Shown here: positions 1 to 8,995 of the stretch, piece by piece
How the letters are laid out: every line of letters begins with the position of its first letter
Position numbering within the stretch: the first letter of the stretch is position 1
Position numbers and translations under genes: made by a program
Notes under the pieces: generated by a model
The model's database searches: none
What the model saw: only the letters and a program-made list of their open reading frames with translations
Told to the model about the DNA's origin: nothing
NCBI GenBank assembly: GCA_038235275.1
Contig: JBBSUC010000009.1
Coordinates: 62,001 to 126,000 of the forward strand
Length of the DNA stretch: 64,000 nt
Source: Persicitalea sp038235275
GTDB taxonomy: Bacteria > Bacteroidota > Bacteroidia > Cytophagales > Spirosomataceae
Reading direction: 5' to 3'

Positions 1-402
1 ATCGCGCCCAACCAGGTCAGCGACCAGTATTTCAGCAACGTGGACTACTTCGCCACGTTCAGCGACCTGCTGCAGCGGATTATGCCGCCCGACGAGACGG
101 ACAGTCGCAGTATTCTACCCGTGCTGCTAGGCACGAAGAAATCCCTGCCCGACCAGCCCGCCTACTGGCACTACCCGCATTTCAGCAACCAACTGGGCCG
201 CCCCGCCGGGGGCTGCCGTCTGGGCGATTACAAACTCACCGAAAGCTACGAAGACGGCTCCACGGAACTCTACAATCTGAAAGACGACCCCAGCGAAAGT
301 CACGACCTGTCAGCCCAGCTCCCCGACAAAAAGCGCGCGATGCTCGCCCAGTTCCGCGACTGGCGCAAAGAGGTGAACGCCAATATGCCCGTGAAGAAGT
401 AA
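1..402 (+). CDS. Sulfatase, C-terminal fragment (cut by window edge)
   Basis: Reading frame 1 is open from the first base to the TAA at 400-402, giving the last 133 residues of a protein that begins outside the window. The tail reads like the C-terminus of a periplasmic arylsulfatase-family enzyme: a stretch naming a treatment target (YWHYPHFSNQ), then GDYKL, then ELYNLKDDPSESHDLS, which is the usual sulfatase closing segment before a helical end. The catalytic FGly motif lies upstream and cannot be seen, so activity and substrate are not decided. A GTG at 40 could be taken as a start, but the protein-like sequence runs through it to base 1. Confidence 0.85.
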   Translation: MAPNQVSDQYFSNVDYFATFSDLLQRIMPPDETDSRSILPVLLGTKKSLPDQPAYWHYPHFSNQLGRPAGGCRLGDYKLTESYEDGSTELYNLKDDPSESHDLSAQLPDKKRAMLAQFRDWRKEVNANMPVKK

Positions 403-452
403 CGGGCGGGCGGAAAAAATTAAACCGTACTTTTGGGAAAATTTTCCAAAAC

Positions 453-1667
453 ATGGCTACCAAGCGACCCGCCGCCCTCGGCTTTATCTTCGTTACCCTC
501 CTCATCGACATCACGGGCATCGGCATTATCATCCCGGTTCTCCCCACCCTCATCACCGAACTCATCGGCGGCACGCTGAGCCAGGCCGCGCGCTACGGCG
601 GCTGGCTGCTGTTCACCTACGCTTTCGTGCAGTTCCTGTGCGCCCCCATCATCGGTGGCCTAAGCGACCAATACGGGCGGCGGCCCATTCTGCTGGCCTC
701 GCTGTTTGGCTTTGGGATGGATTATCTGTTCTTGGCTTACGCCCCCACCATTGCGTGGCTTTTCGTCGGGCGTGTCATCGCGGGCTTTCTGGGGGCAAGT
801 TTCACTACGGGAGCGGCCTACATCGCCGACGTAAGTACGCCCGAGAATCGCGCCCAAAATTTTGGGCTAATCGGCGCGGCCTTCGGGCTGGGCTTTATTA
901 TCGGCCCGGTTATCGGCGGGCTGCTGGGACAGTACGGCTCGCGGGTGCCATTTTTGGCGGCGGCGGTGCTATCGCTGCTCAACTGGCTGTACGGGTACTT
1001 CGTCCTGCCCGAGTCGCTCAAACCCGAAAACCGCCGCCAATTCAGTTGGAAGCGGGCCAATCCGGTGGGAGCCTTGCGGCATTTGCAGAAATTTCCGGTC
1101 ATTTCCGGGCTGATCGTTTCGCTGGTGTTGTTGTACGTGGCTTCCCACGCGGTGCAAAGCGTTTGGTCTTATTATACCATGGAGAAATTTGAGTGGCATG
1201 AGGCCCAAATCGGCTACTCGCTGGGAGCCGTGGGCTTGCTGAGTGCCATTGTGCAGGGCGGTTTGATCCGCATAATTATTCCCAAACTGGGCCGCGAGCG
1301 GAGCGTCTATATCGGCTTGCTGTTCAGCTCCATCGGTCTGACGCTCTTCGCCTTTGCCTCCCAGGGCTGGATGATGTATGCCTTTATGGTACCCTACATT
1401 CTGGGTGGTATCGCCGGCCCTGCCATCCAGGGGTTGGTTTCTACGCAGGTGCCGCCCAACGAGCAGGGCGAGTTACAGGGCGGACTCACCAGTTTACAAA
1501 GCGTCACGGCCATCATTGGCCCGCCGCTCATGACCGGCCTCTTCGCCTACTTCACCCGCCACGACACTTCCTTCTATTTTCCCGGTGCCCCTATGCTACT
1601 AGCCGCTGTCCTGGCGTTGATCAGTACCATCCTTGCCTGGAGAAGCTTCAAGGTAGTGGAGAGTTGA
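453..1667 (+). CDS. MFS transporter, TCR/Tet-like
   Basis: A 404-residue integral membrane protein with about twelve hydrophobic segments, the size and layout of major facilitator exporters. The motif-A loop between TM2 and TM3 is clear (GGLSDQYGRRPILL, about residues 68-81), and the N-terminal DITGIGIIIPVLP pattern resembles the TetA/TCR drug:H+ antiporter group. Substrate cannot be told from sequence; tetracycline or other drug export is only a family association. A TACTTTTG box at 428-435 fits a Bacteroidota -7 element, with no clear -33 partner. The gene stands alone between the sulfatase tail and ppiD. Confidence 0.85.
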   Translation: MATKRPAALGFIFVTLLIDITGIGIIIPVLPTLITELIGGTLSQAARYGGWLLFTYAFVQFLCAPIIGGLSDQYGRRPILLASLFGFGMDYLFLAYAPTIAWLFVGRVIAGFLGASFTTGAAYIADVSTPENRAQNFGLIGAAFGLGFIIGPVIGGLLGQYGSRVPFLAAAVLSLLNWLYGYFVLPESLKPENRRQFSWKRANPVGALRHLQKFPVISGLIVSLVLLYVASHAVQSVWSYYTMEKFEWHEAQIGYSLGAVGLLSAIVQGGLIRIIIPKLGRERSVYIGLLFSSIGLTLFAFASQGWMMYAFMVPYILGGIAGPAIQGLVSTQVPPNEQGELQGGLTSLQSVTAIIGPPLMTGLFAYFTRHDTSFYFPGAPMLLAAVLALISTILAWRSFKVVES

Positions 1668-1738
1668 GAGTTTCCCCCTAATTCTTGCATACCACGAAGA
1701 AAAGATTTTATTTTGCGGGTCAAATTTGAAAATGTATC

Positions 1739-3850
1739 ATGTCAGTAATTAACAAGATTAGAGAAAAATCCGGTTGGGCCGTGGGGTTCATCGGTATCAG
1801 TATTACCCTTTTCGTGCTGGGCGACCTCTTCGGTAACAACACGCTTTTCGGCGGAGGTAATAATCAGACGCTCGGCGAAATCGACGGAAAGGAGATCAAT
1901 ATCCAGGATTTTCAGTCGCGGATGGATGTTATGCGACAAAATTATGAGGCCCAGACGGGCCGCTCGGCGGGCGAACAGGAGCTCACCGCCCTACGCGAGC
2001 AAGCCTGGAATCAGATGATTATCGACATTGCCTACCGAAAGCAGTACGATAAATTGGGCCTGACGGTTACGGATGAAGAGAAGACCGACATGGTGCAGGG
2101 CAACAACATCAGCCCCGCCATTCAGCAAGCGTTTGCCAATCCCACGACCGGGGCTTTCGACAAGAGCGCGGTAGTCAATTATCTCAAAAACCTGAAAACG
2201 CTTCCGCTGCCGCAGCAGCAGTCGTGGGCCGATTTCGAGAAAAACCTTTATGCGGACCGTCTGCGGCAGAAGTACGAAGGCATCGTCCAAATGTCTTCCT
2301 ACGTGACCAAGGCCGAAGCCGAGAAAGAATATATGGCCCAGAACACCAAGGCCAATCTGCGCTACCTCTATGTGCCTTTTTATTCTATGCCGGACACGAC
2401 AATCAAAGTGACCGACTCGCAATTATCGTCTTACCTTAAAGACCACGAGGACGAGTACAAAGGCATTGATTCGCGCACCATTCAGTACGTGACCTTCTCC
2501 GTGGTGCCTAACCCGGAGGACAGCGCGACGCTCAACGACGAAATCAAAAACCTCGCCCGTGGCTTGGCCTCCGCTGCCAATGATTCGGCCTACGCCCGCA
2601 TGAACTCGGACATCGCTATGCCGACGACTATGTCCTACGCCAACATGAGCGACCAGTTGAAGGCCGCCGTTTCGACTTTTGTGCCGGGTGGCGTCTATGG
2701 CCCTTATCGTGAGGGCGACACCTATTTCATCTACAAATACGACGGCACCCGTAAAGACTCGCTATCGACGGTTCGCGCCAGCCACATTTTGGTTAGTTTC
2801 GAGAACCCCTCCGACTCAGCCAAAGCCGCCGCTCGGCAGAAGGCTGAAAATATTCTGACCCAGCTTCGCGGTGGGGCCAGCTTTGAAGCTTTGGCCGCTA
2901 CCAATAGCACCGACCAGGCTTCGGCGCAACGCGGAGGTGATTTGGGTTATTTCCAGAATAACGGCGGAATGGTGAAGCCCTTCGAAGAGGCAGTTTTCTC
3001 CATGAATGGCACCGGGCTGATTCCTCGTTTGGTGGAAAGTCAGTACGGCTACCACATCATCAAAGTGACCGATGCCAAGTCGAATACGCTCTACCGGCTG
3101 GCCACTATCGCCAAGACCATTGCCCCTAGCCAGGCTACTCGTGACGACGCCTACCGCAAGGCCGATCAGTTTGCCGCTTCGGTCAGTAACAAGGAAGAAT
3201 TCGACGCCGCCGTGGCTAAGGACAAGTCGCTGGTAATCGCCACCGCAACGCGTATTCCCGAAAACGCCAACAATGTCAACGCCATCCAGAACGCCCGCGA
3301 AATTGTACGCTGGGCTTTCAACGATAAGACGAGTTTAAACAAAGTTTCGCAGGTATTCGAGACCGACGACCAGTACGTGGTGGGGGTCCTGACCGGAAAA
3401 ACTGAAGCCGACGACGTGAAAGTGGATGATTTCCGCGACGAACTCACCGCTAAAGTCCGCAACCAACTTAAAGCCGAGCAAATCATTAGCAAACTGGGAA
3501 CGGTAAGCGACCTGGAAGCCGCCGCCAAAAAATACGGTGCCGGAGCCCTGGTAGAGACCGCCGATGACGTTACGCTGGCTACGGGTCTGCTGAGTTCGGC
3601 GGGTTTCGATCCCTACGCTTTGGGTAAAGGGTTTGGCGCGAAAAAAGGCCAAAAGACTAAGCCTTTTGCCGGAGAAAACGGCGTGTTCGTGATGGAGCAA
3701 CTCGGCAAAACGGACGCTCCTCAAATCGCCGACTTCACGCCCTACAAATCGCAAATCCAGCAGAACATTACAAGCCGTTCCAGCTTTCTGGTCAACGAAG
3801 CCATCCGCGACAACGCCAAAATCGTCGATCGCCGCGCCAAGTTTTTTTAG
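1739..3850 (+). CDS. Membrane-anchored periplasmic peptidyl-prolyl isomerase, PpiD/SurA type
   Basis: A 703-residue protein with one N-terminal membrane anchor (about residues 13-33) followed by a SurA-N-like helical region and a parvulin (PpiC) domain at about residues 345-450, recognisable from RASHILVSFE, the GGDLGYF turn and YGYHIIKV. A second, weaker parvulin-like region follows. The architecture matches PpiD, which helps outer-membrane and secreted proteins fold on the periplasmic face of the inner membrane. It ends 20 bases before a strong hairpin terminator, so transcription probably stops here. Confidence 0.9.
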   Translation: MSVINKIREKSGWAVGFIGISITLFVLGDLFGNNTLFGGGNNQTLGEIDGKEINIQDFQSRMDVMRQNYEAQTGRSAGEQELTALREQAWNQMIIDIAYRKQYDKLGLTVTDEEKTDMVQGNNISPAIQQAFANPTTGAFDKSAVVNYLKNLKTLPLPQQQSWADFEKNLYADRLRQKYEGIVQMSSYVTKAEAEKEYMAQNTKANLRYLYVPFYSMPDTTIKVTDSQLSSYLKDHEDEYKGIDSRTIQYVTFSVVPNPEDSATLNDEIKNLARGLASAANDSAYARMNSDIAMPTTMSYANMSDQLKAAVSTFVPGGVYGPYREGDTYFIYKYDGTRKDSLSTVRASHILVSFENPSDSAKAAARQKAENILTQLRGGASFEALAATNSTDQASAQRGGDLGYFQNNGGMVKPFEEAVFSMNGTGLIPRLVESQYGYHIIKVTDAKSNTLYRLATIAKTIAPSQATRDDAYRKADQFAASVSNKEEFDAAVAKDKSLVIATATRIPENANNVNAIQNAREIVRWAFNDKTSLNKVSQVFETDDQYVVGVLTGKTEADDVKVDDFRDELTAKVRNQLKAEQIISKLGTVSDLEAAAKKYGAGALVETADDVTLATGLLSSAGFDPYALGKGFGAKKGQKTKPFAGENGVFVMEQLGKTDAPQIADFTPYKSQIQQNITSRSSFLVNEAIRDNAKIVDRRAKFF

Positions 3851-3870
3851 TAGATATTTTGTTTGCAATA

Positions 3871-3921
3871 CTTTATAAAAAAAGGCCGAGGCTAACAAAG
3901 TCCCGGCCTTTTTTTATAAAG
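3871..3921 (+). terminator. Strong hairpin terminator after ppiD-like gene
   Basis: The arms 3871-3888 and 3904-3921 are perfect 18-bp inverted copies (GGCCG core flanked by A7/T7 runs) around a 15-nt loop. The A-tract/T-tract symmetry would let it work in both directions, but both flanking genes are on the plus strand, so it mainly separates the chaperone gene from xylA. Confidence 0.9.
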
Positions 3922-3997
3922 TGAAGGGTAGAATGAATATAAAATGTCATTCTTACACTTTAAAAGACATCTAATAATTCATAACTCATATCTCAAA

Positions 3998-5326
3998 ATG
4001 GACATCCTGCTAGGCGACCGCGAATACTTCAAAGGCGTCGGAAAAATCAAATACGAAGGTCCCGAAACCGATAACCCGCTGGCTTTCCGCTGGTACGATG
4101 AAAACCGCGAGGTGGGTGGCAAAACGATGAAGGAACACCTGCGTTTCGCAGTGGCTTACTGGCACACCTTCTGCGGCTCGGGTCTCGACCCTTTCGGCGG
4201 ACAAACGTTGTTTTATCCCTGGGATGAAAAGAGCGACCCCGTGGCGCGGGCCAAGGACAAAGCCGATGCGGCTTTTGAATTCATTACAAAAATCGGTGCG
4301 CCCTACTACTGCTTCCACGACCTGGACGTAGTGGACTACGGCAACGACGTGCGCGAAAACGAGAAGCGTATCAAAACGCTCACCGACTACCTTAAACAAA
4401 AGCAAGCCGACAGCGGCGCGAAGCTGCTGTGGGGAACGGCCAATCTGTTCAGCCACGAGCGCTACATGAACGGCGCTTCCACCAATCCTGATTTTGCGGT
4501 AACGGCCAAGGCCGGGGCACAAGTCAAGATGGCACTGGATGCGACCATCGCGCTGGGCGGGGAGAATTACGTCTTCTGGGGCGGTCGTGAGGGCTACATG
4601 ACGCTGCTCAACACCGATATGAAGCGCGAGCAGGAACATTTTGCCCAAATGCTAAAGCTGGCCGTGGCCTACGCCCGCCAGAATGGTTTCAAAGGTAAGT
4701 TCTTCATCGAACCCAAACCCTGCGAACCCACCAAACATCAATATGACTACGACGCCGCCACGGTCATCGGCTTCCTGCGGCAGCATGACCTGCTGGATGA
4801 TTTTTCGCTGAACCTGGAAGTGAACCACGCCACGCTGGCCGGTCACACTTTCCAGCATGAGCTACAGGTCGCCGCCGATGCGGGGCTGCTCGGCTCCATC
4901 GACGCCAACCGAGGCGACTACCAGAACGGCTGGGATACCGACCAATTCCCCAACGACCTCATGGAGTGGACGCAGGCCATGCTTATCATCCTCGACGCGG
5001 GTGGATTGGCGGGCGGCGGCATCAATTTCGACGCCAAACGCCGCCGCAACTCGACCGACGTGGAGGATATTTTCTACGCTCACATCGGCGGCATGGATGT
5101 CGTGGCCCGCGCCCTGCTGGTAACCGATAAAATCACCCAAAACGGGGAGTACCACAAAATCCGGAAAGACCGCTACGCCAGCTTCGACGGCGGCAAGGGT
5201 GCCGCTTACGAAAAAGGCGACCTCAGCCTGGAAGATCTCTTCCAACTAGCCGCCGAAAACGGCGAACCCGCCACTACCTCCGGCCGCCAGGAATACCTGG
5301 AAAACCTGATTAATAAGTTTATTTAA
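3998..5326 (+). CDS. xylA: Xylose isomerase
   Basis: A 442-residue enzyme that interconverts D-xylose and D-xylulose in the cytoplasm. Both family signatures are intact: FWGGREGYMTLLNTD with catalytic and metal-site residues, and FIEPKPCEPTKHQYDYD with the metal-binding Glu. SHERYMNGASTNPDF and NLEVNHATLAGHTFQHEL are also present. An in-frame ATG exists at 3944, but known XylA proteins begin right at the LGDREYFKG segment, so ATG 3998 is chosen. The discarded 5' stretch is made of reiterated aattcat/ctcat words like other leaders here. No xylulokinase (XylB) is adjacent; a PfkB kinase follows after 97 bases. Confidence 0.96.
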   Translation: MDILLGDREYFKGVGKIKYEGPETDNPLAFRWYDENREVGGKTMKEHLRFAVAYWHTFCGSGLDPFGGQTLFYPWDEKSDPVARAKDKADAAFEFITKIGAPYYCFHDLDVVDYGNDVRENEKRIKTLTDYLKQKQADSGAKLLWGTANLFSHERYMNGASTNPDFAVTAKAGAQVKMALDATIALGGENYVFWGGREGYMTLLNTDMKREQEHFAQMLKLAVAYARQNGFKGKFFIEPKPCEPTKHQYDYDAATVIGFLRQHDLLDDFSLNLEVNHATLAGHTFQHELQVAADAGLLGSIDANRGDYQNGWDTDQFPNDLMEWTQAMLIILDAGGLAGGGINFDAKRRRNSTDVEDIFYAHIGGMDVVARALLVTDKITQNGEYHKIRKDRYASFDGGKGAAYEKGDLSLEDLFQLAAENGEPATTSGRQEYLENLINKFI

Positions 5327-5387
5327 AAGCTAATAGCTTTTTGTATTAAAGGTGAAGTTGATGGCGCTGGTTTATAAAGAATCAGCA

Positions 5388-5423
5388 CTGTCAACTGTCA
5401 ACTGTCTACTCTCAACTAATTAA
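5388..5423 (+). repeat. Heptamer-repeat leader of the PfkB gene
   Basis: The sequence just before the kinase start carries two and a half copies of the 7-bp word tcaactg, then the degenerate copies tctactctcaactaattaa, running into ATG 5424. The same heptamer forms the 117-bp array at 62057-62173. On the coding strand the leader is poor in G, so little secondary structure is expected around the start codon. Confidence 0.7.
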
Positions 5424-6341
5424 ATGAGCTTATTAACTGTAGGGTCCGTGGCGTTCGACGCCCTGGAAACGCCTTTTGGCAAAACGGATAAAATTATTGG
5501 CGGGGCCGCCACGTACATCACGCTGGCCGCTTCGTATTTTATCAAGAAAAATAATTTGGTTGCCGTCGTCGGTGGCGATTTTCCGCAGGAAATGATCGAC
5601 GTTCTGGTGTCGCACGGCATCGATACGGAGGGATTGCAAATTAAGACCGACGGTAAGACCTTTTTCTGGTCGGGGAAGTACCACGAGGACATGAACACCC
5701 GCGATACGGTGGACGTACAACTCAACGTGATGGCTGACTTCGATCCCGTCATCCCGGCTTCGTACCAGGGCTGCGAGTACCTGATGCTGGGCAATACCGC
5801 GCCGGCCATCCAAAAAATGGTGCTGGAACGCCTGGAAAAGCGCCCTAAACTGGTGATGCTCGATACTATGAATTTCTGGATGGACATTGCCATGCCCGAT
5901 TTGGAAGCCGTGTTGCCACTCATCGATTTACTGACGATCAATGACGAGGAGGCTCGGCAACTATCGGGCGAATACGCGCTGCGCAAAGCGGCCAAGGTAA
6001 TTATGGCCAAAGGCCCAAAAACGCTGGTTATCAAAAAAGGTGAGCACGGCGCGCTGCTTTTCCAGGGCGACCGCATTTTCTTCGCCCCGGCCTTGCCGTT
6101 GGAAGAAGTCTTCGACCCCACGGGCGCGGGCGATACCTTCGCGGGTGGCTTCATCGGCTACCTGGCCCAAACCGACGATATTTCCTTTGACAACATGAAG
6201 CGGGCCATCATTTATGGCTCAGCGATGGCGTCGTTCTGCGTCGAGAAATTCGGCAGCGAGCGGCTGGTGAATTTGACTCAGGAAGAAATCAATCAGCGGG
6301 TTATGGAGTTCGTGCAGTTGGCGAGTTTCGAGATTAGATGA
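5424..6341 (+). CDS. PfkB-family carbohydrate kinase
   Basis: A 305-residue ribokinase-fold kinase. The N-terminal glycine-rich substrate segment (KIIGGAATYITLAASYF) and the C-terminal PfkB signature DPTGAGDTFAGGFIGYLA (about residues 230-247, with the catalytic Asp of GAGD) are both intact. Substrate is unknown; the family covers ribose, fructose, adenosine and other hydroxyl-bearing substrates. It lies between xylA and dxr on the same strand with short gaps, which invites, but does not prove, a role with a pentose or deoxyxylulose compound. Confidence 0.88.
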   Translation: MSLLTVGSVAFDALETPFGKTDKIIGGAATYITLAASYFIKKNNLVAVVGGDFPQEMIDVLVSHGIDTEGLQIKTDGKTFFWSGKYHEDMNTRDTVDVQLNVMADFDPVIPASYQGCEYLMLGNTAPAIQKMVLERLEKRPKLVMLDTMNFWMDIAMPDLEAVLPLIDLLTINDEEARQLSGEYALRKAAKVIMAKGPKTLVIKKGEHGALLFQGDRIFFAPALPLEEVFDPTGAGDTFAGGFIGYLAQTDDISFDNMKRAIIYGSAMASFCVEKFGSERLVNLTQEEINQRVMEFVQLASFEIR

Positions 6342-6379
6342 TTGAAGGAGGAAAGGAGAGAAGAAGGGAGCCGCTATTT

Positions 6380-7540
6380 ATGAAAAAACGCATTGCTTTA
6401 CTGGGTTCGACGGGTTCCATTGGGACGCAGGCTTTGGATGTCGTGGCGGCGCATCCCGATTCTTTCTCGGTGTCGGTGCTGACGGCGCAGAGCAACGCCG
6501 ATCTGCTGGTCGAGCAGGCGGCGCAGTTTCGCCCATTGATCGTGGTTATTGGCGATGAGAAGCTGCGTCCGAAGGTGGAATCGGCGCTTTCATCTTTGGG
6601 AATTAAAGTGTACGCGGGGGAAGAGGCGTTGGCGTCGGTTGTGGAATCGGACGAGGTAGATGTGGTTTTGACGGCTTTGGTGGGTTATTCCGGCTTGCGG
6701 CCCACCATGCGGGCGATCGAGGGGGGGAAAGATATTGCGCTCGCCAACAAGGAAACGCTGGTCGTGGCGGGCGAGTTGATCACCAATCTTGCCAGGAAAA
6801 ACGAGGTCGCTATTCTGCCCGTGGACTCTGAGCATTCGGCTATTTTCCAGTGTCTGGTTGGAGAAGAGCAAAATCCCGTCGAGAAAATAATTCTGACCGC
6901 TTCGGGCGGGCCGTTTCGGGGCAAAGACCGCGCTTTTCTATCTACCGTTACCAAGGCCCAAGCTTTGAAACACCCTAATTGGACGATGGGCGCGAAGATT
7001 ACGATTGACTCCGCGACCTTGATGAACAAGGGGCTGGAAGTGATCGAGGCCAAGTGGCTGTTCGACCTTACACCTGAGCAAATCGACGTTGTGGTGCATC
7101 CGCAGAGTATCATCCATTCGATGGTGCAGTTCCAGGACGGCAGCATCAAGGCGCAAATGGGATTGCCTGATATGCGGTTACCGATTCAATATGCGCTGGG
7201 CTATCCGAAACGGTTACGGGCCAATTTTCCGCGTTTTGATTTTACCCAATACCCTTCCCTCACTTTTGAAAAACCGGATACCGACACCTTCCAAAACCTT
7301 TCGCTGGCCTTCACAGCCTTAGCAAAGGGCGGCAACCTGCCCTGCGTCATCAACGCCGCCAACGAAGTGGCCGTAGCTGCTTTCCTGAACGATGAGATCG
7401 GTTTCCTGGAAATAGCCGAAATCATCGCAAACTGCGCGGCAAAAGTTTCTTTCGTAAAAAAGCCTGATTATGCCGATTACGTGGCGAGCGATACCGAGGC
7501 CCGGCGCGTGGCGGCGGAGCTAGTCCATGCGAGCGTATGA
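6380..7540 (+). CDS. dxr: 1-deoxy-D-xylulose-5-phosphate reductoisomerase
   Basis: A 386-residue enzyme of the MEP isoprenoid pathway, converting DXP to 2-C-methylerythritol 4-phosphate with NADPH and a divalent metal. Visible elements are the NADPH-binding GSTGSIGTQALDVV, NKETLVVAGE, the metal-site PVDSEHSAIFQC, the SGGPFRG loop, HPNWTMGAKITIDSATLMNK and HPQSIIHSMVQFQDGS. An in-frame ATG at 6338 overlaps the kinase stop, but homologues begin at MKKRIALLG, so ATG 6380 is used. Downstream in many bacteria sits rseP; here a small membrane protein overlaps the stop instead. Confidence 0.97.
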   Translation: MKKRIALLGSTGSIGTQALDVVAAHPDSFSVSVLTAQSNADLLVEQAAQFRPLIVVIGDEKLRPKVESALSSLGIKVYAGEEALASVVESDEVDVVLTALVGYSGLRPTMRAIEGGKDIALANKETLVVAGELITNLARKNEVAILPVDSEHSAIFQCLVGEEQNPVEKIILTASGGPFRGKDRAFLSTVTKAQALKHPNWTMGAKITIDSATLMNKGLEVIEAKWLFDLTPEQIDVVVHPQSIIHSMVQFQDGSIKAQMGLPDMRLPIQYALGYPKRLRANFPRFDFTQYPSLTFEKPDTDTFQNLSLAFTALAKGGNLPCVINAANEVAVAAFLNDEIGFLEIAEIIANCAAKVSFVKKPDYADYVASDTEARRVAAELVHASV

Positions 7541-7998
7541 GCCGCATTCTGTTGCTCAAATACCTCTCCGTCGTTCTCTCGGCGGCGCTCAAATTCGTCG
7601 CCGGACCGCTCACAGCCCTGGCCCTAGGCCTCACCTGGTACGAAGCGGCCCTATGTTCGGCGGCAGGCATGATGGTCAGCGTGTTGCTGTTTACTTACGT
7701 CGGTAAAGGAATTCAAGTGCTGATAAGGCGCTGGCGCAAAACGCCGCCCAAGCGTTTCACCAAGTCCAGTCGCATGGCCGTTCGCATCTGGAAGCGATTT
7801 GGCATCATCGGCATCGCTGTCCTCACGCCTCTACTTTTCACCCCCATTGGCGGCACCATCATCGCCGTAGCCTTCCGGGTACCCAGGCGCGAGATTTTCC
7901 TCTGGATGCTCATCAGCGGCCTATCGGTAGGAGCAGTAGTGTCCTTTGCGATGTACAAGCTGTATTTCCTGAAAGACTGGCTGGCCGGTTTTTTCTGA
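7537..7998 (+). CDS. Small integral membrane protein, unknown function
   Basis: A 153-residue protein whose ATG overlaps the dxr stop (ATGA), so it is probably translated by coupling. It has about four hydrophobic segments (residues 8-28, 38-58, 92-115 and 120-145) with a basic loop RRWRKTPPKRFTKSS between the second and third. The general look resembles the small multidrug export (PF06695-like) group, but this is a weak impression. The link to dxr is positional only. Confidence 0.75.
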   Translation: MSRILLLKYLSVVLSAALKFVAGPLTALALGLTWYEAALCSAAGMMVSVLLFTYVGKGIQVLIRRWRKTPPKRFTKSSRMAVRIWKRFGIIGIAVLTPLLFTPIGGTIIAVAFRVPRREIFLWMLISGLSVGAVVSFAMYKLYFLKDWLAGFF

Positions 7999-8045
7999 CG
8001 TAAATAGTACCCTTGCCCCTTGACCTTTTAACCGTTAGCCAAAGT

Positions 8046-8810
8046 CTATCGACTCACCGGCTTTTCCACCCGCTTCGTTTTTTTCATAAAATCGCCCTGC
8101 GAGAAATATTTCTCGATCAGGCAGTACATCAATATGAAAAAATAGCGGCTGCCCATTTCCTTGATTTTTAGCTTGGATTCGCCGAATTTTCGATTTGTCC
8201 AGCTATTGGGAACAATAGCGTAGGTGTAGCCCCGCACGATGGCTTTCAGCGGCAGTTCGATGGTGAGGTTGAAGTGCGGCGAGAGGAAGGGACGGATGCC
8301 CTCGATGGTTTCGCGGCGGTAGAGCTTAAAGGCATTGGTCGTGTCATTGTAGCTGATACCCATCACCATACGCACGATGAAATTAGCGACGCGGTTGATG
8401 AATTTCTTGACTTTGGGATAATCGATCACCTTTCCGCCTTTCGACCAGCGCGAGCCGAACACGCAGTCGTAGTTTCCTTCCAGCATCCTGAAATAATACT
8501 TCACCAAATCCTCCGGGTCGTCGGACATATCGGCCATAAATATGGCCACACAATCGCCCGTGAAGCGTTCCAATCCATAACGCACCGCATAGCCGAAGCC
8601 ATTTGGCCCCAGGTTGGTGAAGTAAACCAATTCGGGTATTTCTACCGAAAGTTCGTCGAGTACCCGTAGCGTTCCGTCTTTGGAATTATCGTTGGTCACG
8701 CAAATCTCGTGCGGCACGTGGTACTTTTGCAGGGTAGTGTGCAGCGCCCGTAGCGTATGCGTGATGGATTCCTCTTCGTTGTAGGCCGGAATGACGACGC
8801 TCAATTTCAT
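8046..8810 (-). CDS. Family 2 glycosyltransferase, dolichol-phosphate-mannose-synthase-like
   Basis: A 254-residue GT-A fold enzyme. It opens with LSVVIPAYNEEESI, has the nucleotide-sugar site VTNDNSKDGT and a DxD-like ADMSDDP, and carries GSRW and NAFKLYRR elements of DPM1-type enzymes that transfer a sugar to polyprenyl phosphate. There is no C-terminal membrane domain, so it would act at the cytosolic membrane face. Donor and acceptor are not known. It is divergent from the methyltransferase at 8996. Confidence 0.88.
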   Translation of the reverse strand: MKLSVVIPAYNEEESITHTLRALHTTLQKYHVPHEICVTNDNSKDGTLRVLDELSVEIPELVYFTNLGPNGFGYAVRYGLERFTGDCVAIFMADMSDDPEDLVKYYFRMLEGNYDCVFGSRWSKGGKVIDYPKVKKFINRVANFIVRMVMGISYNDTTNAFKLYRRETIEGIRPFLSPHFNLTIELPLKAIVRGYTYAIVPNSWTNRKFGESKLKIKEMGSRYFFILMYCLIEKYFSQGDFMKKTKRVEKPVSR

Positions 8811-8995
8811 GCAGTAAATGGCTGGATTTGAATCGACAAATTTGGTGATTCCGCCGGGAAAATCCTAGATAAGTGGTTTTTCCGGTTGCCCGCTTTACCG
8901 CTACCTTTGGCTGAAGCCGGTTTTGGCATTCCATCCTGATCTCGCCGGTAGATTATTTGTGCAAAAAATCCCCCAATCTCTTTTTTAAGAAAATT

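Noticed and set aside
5325..5341. Terminator after xylA (aaaagct-aat-agctttt)
   Set aside because: The stem is only 7 bp and AT-rich; xylA and the PfkB gene may still be read together, so it is not annotated as a terminator.
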